Shown in pieces: positions 28,358-37,486 of a stretch of 64,000 nt of DNA. The DNA is from Bacteroidaceae bacterium (lineage in GTDB: Bacteria; Bacteroidota; Bacteroidia; Bacteroidales; Bacteroidaceae): the NCBI GenBank assembly GCA_017647225.1, contig JAGCLA010000023.1, positions 62,001 through 126,000 of the forward strand. Direction: 5' to 3'. The notes beneath the pieces are model-generated. The model was not told the DNA's origin. It saw nothing but the letters and a program-made list of their open reading frames with translations, and made no database searches. Within the stretch, counting starts at the first letter, position 1; each line of letters starts with the position of its first letter. Both the position numbers and the translations under genes were made by a program.

Positions 28358-28753
28358 ATGGCTTTTTGGAATAAAATAATCAATTGGTTTAGAGATTTAT
28401 CTGAAAGAGATAGGTTGATTAACGACTTTAACTCATCAGCAAGAGGAGCTTTTACCCAATTATCTGTAGGAACATTATTAGAAGCGAGGTCTAAAAGAGG
28501 AAATAGTGAATTTAGGCACGAGTGTTCAAGTTTCTTTTTACCAACAGGCTTCTGCATTAGAGCAACAAAAGGAACACCATTAACAAAAGATGAAATCTTA
28601 TACATAGGGACTGTAATTCTTACAAACCAAATGTTAGTTAGAAGACTATTCGTACTTGGATGGGATACACTATATGTAGAGGACATTGTGGGAAACAAAC
28701 AGGCTAAATGGGCTATAAAAGAATTTACTAATATTGGATTTATGCTTAAATAA
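28358..28753 (+). CDS. Hypothetical protein
   Basis: 131 residues, no signal peptide or membrane helix. It starts with an amphipathic tryptophan-rich helix (MAFWNKIINWFRDL) and contains the blocks NDFNSSARGAFTQ, GTPLTKDEILYIG and VRRLFVLGWDTLYVED. I recognise no enzyme or binding motif. The next gene begins 1 nt after its stop, which indicates an operon. Confidence 0.7.
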   Translation: MAFWNKIINWFRDLSERDRLINDFNSSARGAFTQLSVGTLLEARSKRGNSEFRHECSSFFLPTGFCIRATKGTPLTKDEILYIGTVILTNQMLVRRLFVLGWDTLYVEDIVGNKQAKWAIKEFTNIGFMLK

Positions 28754-28754
28754 T

Positions 28755-29060
28755 ATGAACAAGATTAAACGGTTCTTTAGCAGTCTATTTAGTGATTCTG
28801 AAAAAGATAAAATAAGAGATAAAATACTGAGTGAAGAAATTGATTTTGGGAATATTGTGTCAAGTTCTTTACTTGCTAAAGGTTTATATGATGAATTGAA
28901 AAAAGTCTGTCACCCAGATAAATTTCAGAAAGAAGAAGATATAAACAAGGCAACAGAATTATTTCAATTATTAGTTCAAAACAAAGGAGATTACAACAAA
29001 CTGCTATCCTTGAAAGAACGGATATACAGTGAATTACCTATTAAACATAAAAATAGCTAA
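28755..29060 (+). CDS. J-domain-like small protein
   Basis: 101 residues from ATG 28755. The segment LYDELKKVCHPDKF followed by EDINKATELFQLLVQNKGDY has the HPD signature and helix II/III spacing of a DnaJ J-domain, although helix I is poorly conserved and the G/F and zinc regions are absent. It could recruit an Hsp70 (DnaK) to partners encoded by the neighbouring genes. Co-directional, 1 nt after the previous stop and 5 nt before the zinc-ribbon gene. Confidence 0.65.
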   Translation: MNKIKRFFSSLFSDSEKDKIRDKILSEEIDFGNIVSSSLLAKGLYDELKKVCHPDKFQKEEDINKATELFQLLVQNKGDYNKLLSLKERIYSELPIKHKNS

Positions 29061-29065
29061 AGAAT

Positions 29066-29875
29066 ATGTCAAATAAGATTTACGATGATACAGTTTCCGA
29101 AAAAGCTGTTTGGGAGGGTGATATAACTTCAGATGAAATTACGGCAAGATCTTCACAGATACAGGGACAAACTCAATCTCAAATGATGTTCTGTTACAAG
29201 TGTAACAATGTAATCCCAGGTGATTCAAAATTCTGTCCATACTGCCAAACTGAATTATATGTTATATGTCCAAAATGTGGAGTAAAATACTCTTCACAAT
29301 ATCCTATTTGTAATCAGTGTGGGACAAATAGACAAGAATATTTAAAATGGCAGAGAGAAGAAGAAACAAGACGAAAAAATGAAGAATTTATCAGAAGACG
29401 ATTTGAAGAATCAGAAAGGCTAAGAAAAGAAAAAGAAGAATCAGAAGAGATGAAAAAAATAGAAGAAAATAATCGGATATACAATATATATTTAGCTATT
29501 GATACTAAAGCGAAATCAATTGGATTTTGGACACATTTTATTCTTGTGCCGTTATCAATAGTGATATTCTTCGTGAGTGGATTCATTGATTTTTTTGTAG
29601 AAAATCAATGGCACTGTTTTTTATTTGAACATATTGGATATTGGAGTATACTTATAGGACTTCTTGAATTTACAATATTAGGCTATTTGCTTAATTACCT
29701 CACGTTAGTTTTGCCCCCCATCGTTGCATATAAAATTCTTATAAAAAAATATGAAAATGAAAACACTGACGACATTAACACTATCAAATTTATTAAAAAT
29801 AACAACATAAATGCAAGAACTCTACTCAAAAGAAGTACGTGGATTGAATATCACAAACGAAAATTTAATAACTAA
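29066..29875 (+). CDS. Zinc-ribbon and coiled-coil membrane protein
   Basis: 269 residues. After a polar N-terminus come two double zinc ribbons (CYKC..CPYC and CPKC..CNQC, residues about 43-91), then a strongly charged coiled coil rich in Glu, Arg and Lys (about 95-140). Two long hydrophobic segments follow (about 155-175 and 195-225), and then a polar C-terminal tail. It looks like a cytoplasmic zinc-ribbon head anchored in the inner membrane. Function unknown. Confidence 0.72.
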   Translation: MSNKIYDDTVSEKAVWEGDITSDEITARSSQIQGQTQSQMMFCYKCNNVIPGDSKFCPYCQTELYVICPKCGVKYSSQYPICNQCGTNRQEYLKWQREEETRRKNEEFIRRRFEESERLRKEKEESEEMKKIEENNRIYNIYLAIDTKAKSIGFWTHFILVPLSIVIFFVSGFIDFFVENQWHCFLFEHIGYWSILIGLLEFTILGYLLNYLTLVLPPIVAYKILIKKYENENTDDINTIKFIKNNNINARTLLKRSTWIEYHKRKFNN

Positions 29876-29886
29876 CAAAACATACT

Positions 29887-30894
29887 ATGAAAAAGAGATT
29901 ATTGAAAATATTCGTGGCACTGATTGTCGTAGCGAGTGTAATTATAGCGTTGATTGCCATAATGAATCCAACTTCACAAATGCCGAGACGTTACAAAACA
30001 GAAAACTTCAAGCGTGGAGTTGAGTTGGCTGAGGAAGGCTGGATTGAAGAGAGTTTAACATACTTCGAAGCCGAACTAAAAGAACATCCAAAGAACCCCT
30101 ATGCACATTTACTGATTGCAACGCTATATACCGAATTGGAAAAGTACGATAACGCGAAGGTTGCTATAGAAAATGCCATTAAATATATACCCAAGAGACA
30201 GAAATATGTGAGAGGAATGATGCATTCTCTTAAAGCTAGTATCCACCATAGCCTTGAGGAGTGGGAAGAAGCTATAAAAGAATTGAGTTTATGCTTATCA
30301 GAGCTTCCGAATGACAAAGCTTCAAACATGGAACGAATAGATGCTTACACACTTCGAGGAGAGATATACAACTCTTCGAAACAATATGAACTTGCAGAAC
30401 AGGACTTTAGGAAAGCAGAAGAGATAAGATTGAGAGATAAAAAAATCATACCATCGCCATCTATTGATACAATCAATCCTGTCACATCTGAAGCAAAGAC
30501 AAGTGAAACATTTAATGATATTCGTTTTGCTGGATGGGGAGATGCGGAATGGTGTGATAATGAATATATCCGTACAGTGCGAAAATATATCGATGCATAC
30601 AACAATGGAGAGATTACAGACAAAAACCTTGACAAGTACAAAGATTACATACAGGGAAAATTCGTTGCTGAAGTAGAACCTTCGATGGCTGGTGGAGCTG
30701 TTATCTATATCGTATTCTGTGACCATCCGGAAAATGTATTCTATTCAATAGTTTATAGTTCTGTCAATGTTCAGACAAGAGAGATTTATGACTATAAATG
30801 CATAGGATTAAGATTAGAATCAAGCGGATCAGAATGCACTAAAGAGGATATCAAAAAGGGCTTGGCTGAACATCCGGAAGTCAGAATGTGGTAA
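29887..30894 (+). CDS. Membrane-anchored TPR protein
   Basis: 335 residues. The N-terminal hydrophobic segment (ILKIFVALIVVASVIIALIAI in outline, residues about 6-26) is likely an uncleaved anchor. TPR units follow at about residues 40-180 (GWIEESLTYFEAELKEHPKNPYAHLLIA, split here as GWIEESLTYF and HPKNPYAHLL; also DNAKVAIENAIK and YELAEQDFRKAEEI). The C-terminal 140 residues form a separate domain with GWGDAEWCDNEYIRT and GGAVIYIVFCDHPENVFYS that I do not recognise. Eleven nt after the zinc-ribbon gene, so part of the same operon; it probably faces the periplasm. Confidence 0.75.
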   Translation: MKKRLLKIFVALIVVASVIIALIAIMNPTSQMPRRYKTENFKRGVELAEEGWIEESLTYFEAELKEHPKNPYAHLLIATLYTELEKYDNAKVAIENAIKYIPKRQKYVRGMMHSLKASIHHSLEEWEEAIKELSLCLSELPNDKASNMERIDAYTLRGEIYNSSKQYELAEQDFRKAEEIRLRDKKIIPSPSIDTINPVTSEAKTSETFNDIRFAGWGDAEWCDNEYIRTVRKYIDAYNNGEITDKNLDKYKDYIQGKFVAEVEPSMAGGAVIYIVFCDHPENVFYSIVYSSVNVQTREIYDYKCIGLRLESSGSECTKEDIKKGLAEHPEVRMW

Positions 30895-30922
30895 CTATTA
30901 CAACATAAATAGAGATTAAATA

Positions 30923-31190
30923 ATGGAAAAAGACCTTACCACCAAAAAGTTATTCAGTATTTTTATAGATTGCTATACCGCAATTGCTTTATATTTCCAT
31001 CATTTTTTCATTATACTGCTTTGCTTTTATTAAGGTACAAAAAATATTGATCTCCAAATCAAAGCAATCACATCCAAAACTATATAACAATATTAAACGC
31101 ACTATAAAGTTCTTGTTGCTCCTTTGGGGAGGGATAACATTCCTGGCTATTTTGTTTATCATTGTTTACATAGCACTATACAATATTTGA
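30923..31190 (+). pseudogene. Small two-helix membrane protein, possibly frameshifted
   Basis: From ATG 30923 a frame of 36 codons (MEKDLTTKKLFSIF...) runs into a stop at 31033. The following sequence continues in the +1 frame to a stop at 31190, with a further hydrophobic helix (KFLLLLWGGITFLAILFII). Removing one T from the T6 run at 31003-31008 would join both into an 88-residue two-pass membrane protein. Alternatively the second part is translated alone from a TTG at 30984 (68 residues). Sequencing error, true decay and two separate genes cannot be told apart here. Confidence 0.45.
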
Positions 31191-31198
31191 TAACCAAC

Positions 31199-31236
31199 AA
31201 AAGCCTGCCTACCCTACACAGATAGACAGGCTTTTT
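31199..31236 (+). terminator. Terminator closing the AT-rich operon
   Basis: AAGCCTGCCT (31201-31210) pairs with AGACAGGCTT (31224-31233, one mismatch), followed by TTTTTG. Confidence 0.82.
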
Positions 31237-31286
31237 GTTTCACAACATTCCATTAGGTATATACAGTCTTAGAATAGATTTTTTGC

Positions 31287-31368
31287 AACGGCTTTTAGTT
31301 CGGTCGATTATCCCAACAAAAGACAGAACCGAAATATAATCTCCCAGAATCTCAAATTCGAGGCCGTT
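31287..31368. repeat. Nested inverted repeats upstream of the decarboxylase promoter
   Basis: Outer AACGGC (31287-31292)/GCCGTT (31363-31368) and inner TTCGGT (31299-31304)/ACCGAA (31328-31333). The stretch 31237-31395 otherwise holds no gene. It lies before the promoter, so it is not a leader of that transcript. Confidence 0.4.
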
Positions 31369-31395
31369 ATTATTCACTTTTTATTTAGAAAAAAG

Positions 31396-31428
31396 TTTGT
31401 GTTTTTTTCGCAAGAATCATATTTTTGC
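31396..31428 (+). promoter_or_regulatory. Promoter of the phosphatidylserine decarboxylase-like gene
   Basis: TTTG (31396-31399), 20-nt spacer, TATTTTTGC (31420-31428), an exact consensus match. Leader of about 45 nt to the ATG at 31481. Confidence 0.8.
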
Positions 31429-31480
31429 AAAAATATCTTATTACCAATTTGGTATATACTTATATTCTCTTTTATCAATT

Positions 31481-32713
31481 ATGTTTTTTGAGTGGAACCC
31501 CGTTAATAAAGCCGACAGCAGAGCAGGCGGCAACAAAGATTATAATGAAACGACAAAGGAACTTGTCAGAATTGTCGAAGAGAATCCTAAACTTAAGGCT
31601 CTGCTGACAAGAGCCATAGAAAAAGGTAAGGCTATAAACCCCGACAAAATCACCAATCCGGCACAGTCGCTCGAAGAGTATTACGATTTTATAGACTATT
31701 CGCAAAAGGTAATGCCCTGGGATGTTATTTTCTGCCCCGGACAGCCTACAATCTTCGGCAGGATGTATCAGGCTCTTTGTTATTGCTATTTTATAAATTG
31801 CATGCCTCTTGAAGAACTTGAGAATGAAAATATCTTCACAAACTCAATACAATATGTAGAGCCATACCGCAATTGGTTGGTAAAGTACTGCAAATCGTGG
31901 GGCAATCACCTTTCATCACCGGCATCATGGGGTAAAGAGTATGAGGAGCTGATGATGCAACAGGATGAGCTTGGCATGACAAAAGGATGGTACGAAGAGC
32001 CTGACAATTGGAAATCGTTCAATGACTTTTTTGCACGTCATCTGAAATCGCCCGACCAAAGACCTGTTACCTCACCAGAAGACAATTCTGTCGTTACTTC
32101 ACCTTGCGACTGTACACCACAAGGCGTTTGGGATATTGATAGTGAGTCTTACATAATTACTGACAACAAAATAGCAGTAAAATCAAGAGTTTTCAACTCT
32201 ATACGTAACCTGATAACACCGGAAAGCCCATATTGCGATTCATTTGCCAATGGTGTTTTCTACCACGCTTTCCTGAATGCAAACGATTACCATCGCTACC
32301 ATTTCCCACTGGACGGCGTTATAAAAGAGTTACGCATAATCCCCGGCGACGATGCTCTTGGTGGCAAAGTTACATGGGAACCAACTTTAGAGCAATACGT
32401 TGTTGATTGCTCGGTACCGGGCTGGCAGAGTGTTGAGACACGCGGACTAGCCATTATAGATACCGAGGAGTATGGCCTTGTAGCAGTTATGCCTATTGGT
32501 ATGTCGCAAGTGGCATCGGTTAATTTCGAGCAGCATTTGAAGGTTGGTGACAGAGTAAAGAAAGGTGACCTTCTTGGTTATTTCCTCTTTGGAGGCTCTG
32601 ATTTTGTCCTTGTATTCCAGGAGAAGGCACGTTTCAAAATAACAGCACCAGCCAAGGATGCCGGTTGGGCCCATATTTTCACTGGAGCGAAACTTGGCGA
32701 GTTAGGAAAATAA
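31481..32713 (+). CDS. Phosphatidylserine decarboxylase family protein
   Basis: 410 residues, resembling the long PSD-like branch with an extra N-terminal domain (PSDC-type). N-terminal region to about residue 150: NWLVKYCKSWGNHLSSPASW. The catalytic part has FNDFFARHLKSPDQRPV, the FYHAFLNANDYHRYHFPLDG block and, near the C-terminus, LGYFLFGGSDFVLVFQ. That holds the GGS site where the family cleaves itself to form the pyruvoyl group. It would make phosphatidylethanolamine or decarboxylate a related compound. The ATG at 31481 follows a clear promoter; frames extending upstream run through that promoter. Confidence 0.85.
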   Translation: MFFEWNPVNKADSRAGGNKDYNETTKELVRIVEENPKLKALLTRAIEKGKAINPDKITNPAQSLEEYYDFIDYSQKVMPWDVIFCPGQPTIFGRMYQALCYCYFINCMPLEELENENIFTNSIQYVEPYRNWLVKYCKSWGNHLSSPASWGKEYEELMMQQDELGMTKGWYEEPDNWKSFNDFFARHLKSPDQRPVTSPEDNSVVTSPCDCTPQGVWDIDSESYIITDNKIAVKSRVFNSIRNLITPESPYCDSFANGVFYHAFLNANDYHRYHFPLDGVIKELRIIPGDDALGGKVTWEPTLEQYVVDCSVPGWQSVETRGLAIIDTEEYGLVAVMPIGMSQVASVNFEQHLKVGDRVKKGDLLGYFLFGGSDFVLVFQEKARFKITAPAKDAGWAHIFTGAKLGELGK

Positions 32714-32751
32714 AGAAACTGATTCACAACCCGGAATCTCAGAATACACAC

Positions 32752-32785
32752 AAGAAGCGAATAACATGTTATTCGCTTCTTTATT
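32752..32785 (+). terminator. Terminator after the decarboxylase-like gene
   Basis: Perfect 15-bp-arm palindrome (AAGAAGCGAATAACA and its complement, 32752-32781) followed by TATTAT. Confidence 0.75.
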
Positions 32786-32822
32786 ATCTGTCCATTATGG
32801 ACGCATGCAAGAGAATGGCGGG

Positions 32823-32858
32823 ATGCTTACTTCAAAGATGAAGTAAGCATTCATTTTT
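32823..32858. terminator. Second hairpin between convergent genes
   Basis: ATGCTTACTTC (32823-32833) pairs perfectly with GAAGTAAGCAT (32840-32850), followed on the plus strand by TCATTTTTT. On the minus strand it begins directly after the arginine deiminase stop but lacks a U-tract, so it mainly serves the plus strand or protects the 3' end. Confidence 0.65.
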
Positions 32859-34131
32859 TATCACGCTTCCTTTTACTTTCTTTTATGGAAGATTTTGCAG
32901 GCTCTGCCTTTATCACTTGTGTCATACAATGCGCTGCACCATAACCTTTTATAAGTGTTTCGAGCGGTATCCATTCAACCTTTACGCCATGCTTGCCAAA
33001 AGCCTCTTGCAACTCTCTCGACTGGTTACCGACAGCCATTATGTGACGTGGCGCAATGGTAAGGAAATTGTTGGCATAGTGCAATTCGTCCTCCAGCTTT
33101 ATAGGAATGATTGTAAACCCTCTCTGTCTTAAAAAATCGATAAAGGATATATTCTCCTGTGTCAGTGAATACTCTTTTTCGCCAGGCTCACGAGTGTAGA
33201 TATCGACCGTTACCCATTCAGGCTCGCCCTCTTTTGCAAGATAACGGCTTTCAACAAGTGTACACAAATCCTTGTCAATAATATTGAAGTATGTGTCGAG
33301 ATGCATCTGCATCTGCCACCATTTGTGGTCTTTTACAACAGCTACGGTATCATGACCGAACGCATCGGCTCTCATCATCTGCTCAATAGCCTCGATGTTG
33401 GTACGCATTCCACAACCTATATACGATATAGTACCGCCACGCAGATAGTCACCACCTTCCAATCGTCCTTCGCCCTCGATTGCAAGAACGGGCTTTACCC
33501 CCAGCTGTTCGTAACACAACGACACGATTTGGGTTTCATAGGCGCGCTGTGATGAATTCATCTGACTGATAACATGTCCACGAGGAGTGGTAATGCTCTG
33601 GTCGCGGGTAAAATAGAGGTTCATCAAAGGCTTATGAGTATATACGGCTTCAACCCCTGTATTGTTATCTGTCTTATATAATTTCACTGTCGGATGCAAT
33701 AATATGCAACGCACCAGGTCGGCACGGGACATTTCTTTGATAACGCTCAAACGATATTTATCCGCCTCAACGGTTTCTGCACCGCTCATGCTTGACGTAT
33801 CGTACACAAGTGCATCTATGGCAAAAGCACGCAATTTCTCTATGGGCGCACGGTTCAGCAGTTCTTTTATCGTATATACCTTAATGCCATTCTTTTCAAG
33901 GGCATCAATATAGCCTCTATGTTCCTCTGCGGCTTTGTCAACGTCGAAATAATACTCAAACAACCCAGCATACGGGTGAATTATACCATCGAAAAGTTCT
34001 TCACCGGGAGTATGCATAAGAATGGCTTTGGCGTAATCCCATTCCGAATGAGGGTATTTGGCATCGTCTTGCGCGGACGCAACAACAGAAGCCACAAAAA
34101 GAAGTAATAAAAAACAGACTTTACGTTTCAT
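32851..34131 (-). CDS. Exported arginine deiminase family protein
   Basis: 426 residues. The guanidine-group-modifying core is complete: NLYFTRDQS, the substrate-binding EGEGRLEGGD, the catalytic HLDT (about residue 280) and the C-terminal nucleophilic cysteine in YGAAHCMTQ. This matches arginine deiminases (arginine to citrulline plus ammonia). Unlike typical cytoplasmic ArcA, it begins with a signal peptide (KRKVCFLLLLFVASVVASAQ), so it should act in the periplasm or outside the cell. The C-terminus carries a basic Lys/Arg tail. The ATG at 34131 gives the best signal peptide; 34143 is the alternative. No arcB/arcC or antiporter gene is adjacent. Confidence 0.85.
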   Translation of the reverse strand: MKRKVCFLLLLFVASVVASAQDDAKYPHSEWDYAKAILMHTPGEELFDGIIHPYAGLFEYYFDVDKAAEEHRGYIDALEKNGIKVYTIKELLNRAPIEKLRAFAIDALVYDTSSMSGAETVEADKYRLSVIKEMSRADLVRCILLHPTVKLYKTDNNTGVEAVYTHKPLMNLYFTRDQSITTPRGHVISQMNSSQRAYETQIVSLCYEQLGVKPVLAIEGEGRLEGGDYLRGGTISYIGCGMRTNIEAIEQMMRADAFGHDTVAVVKDHKWWQMQMHLDTYFNIIDKDLCTLVESRYLAKEGEPEWVTVDIYTREPGEKEYSLTQENISFIDFLRQRGFTIIPIKLEDELHYANNFLTIAPRHIMAVGNQSRELQEAFGKHGVKVEWIPLETLIKGYGAAHCMTQVIKAEPAKSSIKESKRKRDKK

Positions 34132-34282
34132 CTTAGTACACAAATTGGTGGGATAAATATATGAATTTAACTTTAATATCTTTTACCATAAGTGTTCTAT
34201 TTTCGTCATTTACGACAAAAAACAAGAAGTGATATGGCTTTTGACACAAAATTATCACTATCTTCGCATAAAATTGGATTGG

Positions 34283-35548
34283 ATGAAAGAATTTGTCATA
34301 TCTACTACAAAGAAAGAGACTGCAATTCTGGTGGGATTGATTACCTCGACACAGAACGAGCGCAAGACAAACGAGTACCTCGACGAGCTTGAATTCCTTG
34401 CACAGACCGCCGGTGCCGAAGTTGTCAAACGCTTTACACAGCGCATCGACCACCCGCACCCTGTCACATACGTGGGTACAGGTAAGCTTACCGAAATTGC
34501 TGAATATGTTGAAATGCTCAAGGATAGCGACGATGAAATCGGTATGGTGATTTTCGATGACGAGCTGTCGGCAAAGCAGCTACGCAATATCGAAAAGGAA
34601 CTCAAGATAAAGATTCTTGACCGCACATCGCTCATTCTCGACATTTTCGCGATGCGCGCACAGACAGCCCACGCCAAAGTACAGGTAGAACTTGCACAAT
34701 ACAAATATATGCTTCCACGCTTGCAACGCTTGTGGACTCACCTTGAGCGCCAAGGTGGTGGTTCCGGCGGCGGTAGCGGAAAGGGCGGTAGCGTAGGTTT
34801 GCGCGGACCGGGTGAAACTCAGCTCGAAATGGACCGCCGTATTATCCTCGGACGTATGTCGTTGCTGAAGGAGCAGTTGTCGCAGATTGACCGTCAGAAG
34901 AGCATACAACGCAAGAACCGCGGACGACTTATCCGCGTTGCCCTTGTGGGATATACCAACGTGGGTAAATCGACACTGATGAACCTGCTTGCAAAGAGCG
35001 AGGTATTTGCCGAGAACAAGCTCTTCGCCACACTCGACACAACTGTACGTAAGGTTATTATCGAGAACCTGCCATTTCTGTTGTCGGACACCGTAGGATT
35101 CATACGCAAGTTGCCCACCGACCTTGTGGAGTCGTTCAAATCGACACTCGACGAGGTACGCGAAGCCGACCTGTTGCTACACGTGGTCGATGTGTCGCAC
35201 CCCGACTTTGAAGAACAGATACAGGTTGTTGAAAAGACCCTTGCCGACCTCAACTGCGGCGACAAGCCGATGATGGTCATATTCAACAAGATTGACGCTT
35301 TCACATACGTTCAGAAAGAGGAAGACGACCTCACTCCTAAGACACGCGAGAACATTACCCTCGACGAGCTTAAGGAGACATGGATGAACAAATTGTCGGA
35401 CAACTGCCTGTTCATTTCGGCACGCGAAAGAGAGAACATCGACAATTTGAAGGATGTCATATACAAGAAAGTCTGCGAACTGCACGTACAAAAGTACCCT
35501 TACAACGACTTCCTATACCAGACATACGACGATGTGAACGAAGAGTAA
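34283..35548 (+). CDS. hflX: GTPase HflX
   Basis: 421 residues. Ribosome-associated GTPase that splits stalled ribosomes. N-terminal HflX domain ([19 protein letters not shown]), glycine-rich linker ([14 protein letters not shown]), [12 protein letters not shown], then the G domain: G1 [11 protein letters not shown]3 [11 protein letters not shown]4 NKID, G5 ISAR. The ATG at 34283 gives the conventional N-terminus; an upstream GTG at 34229 is less likely. Forty-seven nt before the fumarase gene. Confidence 0.95.
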   Translation: MKEFVISTTKKETAILVGLITSTQNERKTNEYLDELEFLAQTAGAEVVKRFTQRIDHPHPVTYVGTGKLTEIAEYVEMLKDSDDEIGMVIFDDELSAKQLRNIEKELKIKILDRTSLILDIFAMRAQTAHAKVQVELAQYKYMLPRLQRLWTHLERQGGGSGGGSGKGGSVGLRGPGETQLEMDRRIILGRMSLLKEQLSQIDRQKSIQRKNRGRLIRVALVGYTNVGKSTLMNLLAKSEVFAENKLFATLDTTVRKVIIENLPFLLSDTVGFIRKLPTDLVESFKSTLDEVREADLLLHVVDVSHPDFEEQIQVVEKTLADLNCGDKPMMVIFNKIDAFTYVQKEEDDLTPKTRENITLDELKETWMNKLSDNCLFISARERENIDNLKDVIYKKVCELHVQKYPYNDFLYQTYDDVNEE

Positions 35549-35595
35549 AACAGATACAACAACGAATATCATTAACAAACAAAAACATAAAAACA

Positions 35596-37239
35596 ATGGC
35601 AGCGATTCCTGAATTCAAGTATGCCCACATGTTCCAGCATGGTAAGGACACAACAGAGTACTATCTCTTGACAAAAGAGGGTGTATCGGTGGGCGAGTTT
35701 GAGGGTAAACCAATTCTCAAGGTTACTCCCGAGGCTTTGACACTTTTGTCACGTACCGCATTCCGCGACGTTTCGTTCATGTTGCGTCGTGCCCACAACG
35801 AGCAGGTGGCAAAAATCCTTAACGACCCCGAAGCAAGTGACAACGACAAATATGTAGCACTCACATTCCTTCGCAATGCCGAAGTAGCATGCAAGGGACA
35901 GCTACCATTGTGTCAGGATACAGGTACAGCAATCATACATGGCGAAAAGGGACAGCAGGTGTGGACAGGTTTCTGCGACGAAGAGGCTCTTTCTCGCGGT
36001 GTGTTCGACACATACACACAGGAGAACTTGCGTTACAGCCAGAACGCTCCTTTGAACATGTACGACGAGGTAAATACAAAGTGTAACCTTCCTGCACAGA
36101 TTGACATTGAAGCAACAGAAGGTATGGAATACAAGTTCCTCATGGTAACAAAAGGCGGTGGCTCTGCAAACAAGACATACCTTTACCAGGAAACAAAGGC
36201 ACTGCTCAACCCTGCCACACTCGTTCCTTTCCTTGTAGAAAAGATGAAGAGCTTGGGTACAGCAGCTTGTCCTCCATATCACATTGCATTCGTTATCGGC
36301 GGTACATCGGCTGAGAAGAACCTGCACACAGTAAAATTGGCTTCGACACACTACTACGACGACCTGCCAACAACAGGCGACGAGACAGGACGTGCGTTCC
36401 GCGACATCGAACTCGAAGAGCAGTTGCTCAAAGAGGCACACAACATTGGTTTGGGTGCACAGTTCGGCGGTAAATACCTTGCACACGACATTCGCGTAGT
36501 ACGTCTGCCACGTCACGGCGCAAGCTGCCCTGTAGGTATGGGCGTAAGCTGTTCTGCCGACCGTAACATCAAGGCAAAAATCAACAAGGACGGTCTTTGG
36601 ATTGAGAAACTCGACGACCAGCCCGCAACACTTATCCCTGAGGCATTGCGTAATGCAGGCGAGGGCGAGATTGTACGCGTTGACTTGAACCGTCCGATGA
36701 AGGAGGTATGCGCACAGTTGTCACAGTACCCTATCGCGACACGTTTGTCACTCAACGGAACAATCATCGTAGGTCGTGACATTGCACACGCAAAGCTGAA
36801 AGAGCGTATCGACCGTGGCGAGGGATTGCCACAATACATCAAGGACCACCCAATCTACTATGCAGGCCCTGCAAAGACTCCTGCAGGTATGCCTTGCGGT
36901 TCTATGGGACCGACAACAGCAGGCCGTATGGACTCATACGTTGACCTGTTCCAGGAGAACGGCGGTTCAATGATTATGCTTGCAAAGGGTAACCGCAGCC
37001 AGCAGGTAACAGATGCTTGCCAGAAGCACGGTGGTTTCTACCTTGGCTCTATCGGTGGCCCGGCAGCTATCCTTGCACAGAACAACATCAAGAGCATCGA
37101 GTGCGTAGAGTATCCCGAACTCGGCATGGAGGCTATATGGAAGATTGAGGTTGAGGACTTCCCTGCATTCATCCTCGTTGATGACAAGGGCAACGACTTC
37201 TTCAAGCAGATTAAGCCACGTTGCAGTTGCTGCAAGTAA
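35596..37239 (+). CDS. Class I fumarate hydratase
   Basis: 547 residues, the two-domain single-chain form of the oxygen-sensitive [4Fe-4S] fumarases (FumA/B type). Interconverts fumarate and malate; in Bacteroidota it serves the reductive branch to succinate. Cysteines of [22 protein letters not shown] and [19 protein letters not shown] are the likely cluster ligands, and the last block holds the conserved [12 protein letters not shown] second Cys-rich C-terminus (PRCSCCK) is unusual-looking but short. The ATG at 35596 is preferred; an upstream frame overlaps hflX. Confidence 0.95.
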   Translation: MAAIPEFKYAHMFQHGKDTTEYYLLTKEGVSVGEFEGKPILKVTPEALTLLSRTAFRDVSFMLRRAHNEQVAKILNDPEASDNDKYVALTFLRNAEVACKGQLPLCQDTGTAIIHGEKGQQVWTGFCDEEALSRGVFDTYTQENLRYSQNAPLNMYDEVNTKCNLPAQIDIEATEGMEYKFLMVTKGGGSANKTYLYQETKALLNPATLVPFLVEKMKSLGTAACPPYHIAFVIGGTSAEKNLHTVKLASTHYYDDLPTTGDETGRAFRDIELEEQLLKEAHNIGLGAQFGGKYLAHDIRVVRLPRHGASCPVGMGVSCSADRNIKAKINKDGLWIEKLDDQPATLIPEALRNAGEGEIVRVDLNRPMKEVCAQLSQYPIATRLSLNGTIIVGRDIAHAKLKERIDRGEGLPQYIKDHPIYYAGPAKTPAGMPCGSMGPTTAGRMDSYVDLFQENGGSMIMLAKGNRSQQVTDACQKHGGFYLGSIGGPAAILAQNNIKSIECVEYPELGMEAIWKIEVEDFPAFILVDDKGNDFFKQIKPRCSCCK

Positions 37240-37247
37240 ATTATAAA

Positions 37248-37288
37248 TAAACGAAAAAGACAACCAATATGGTTGTCTTTTTCGTTTA
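37248..37288. terminator. Bidirectional terminator after fumarase
   Basis: 19-bp perfect stem with a three-base loop (37267-37269), ending in CTTTTTCGTTTA in both directions. Confidence 0.88.
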
Positions 37289-37465
37289 TATCTTCAATGG
37301 CATAAATTTCAGTTCACGGCAAAGTGCTATACAGCCATTCTCTTTTGTCACTTGTAACAAGTAATCGTTTTTCTTCAAGTTCTTTATACCATACGAGAGT
37401 TCTTCGGTAGCATCACCCTCTTTCATATATGCCACGACAAAATCAGTAAGAGTGTAGGTATTCAA
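37286..37465 (-). pseudogene. Short open frame resembling a protein C-terminus
   Basis: A TTG at 37465 or ATG at 37426 could open 59 or 46 codons, with the text TLTDFVVAYMKEGDATEEL ... NDYLLQVTKENGCIA ... FMPLKI. It reads like the last strands of an exported or sorting-domain protein rather than a whole one, and its stop lies inside the fumarase terminator. Probably a relict; no upstream remainder is visible. Confidence 0.35.
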
Positions 37466-37486
37466 AAGACTTTAATTGTTCTGCGT

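Noticed and set aside
28755-29060. Full DnaJ co-chaperone
   Set aside because: Only the HPD helix pair is recognisable; no G/F-rich or zinc-finger region, so it is called J-domain-like only.
35902-36516. 204-codon minus-strand frame inside the fumarase gene
   Set aside because: Antisense to the Fe-S fumarase core; composition artefact.
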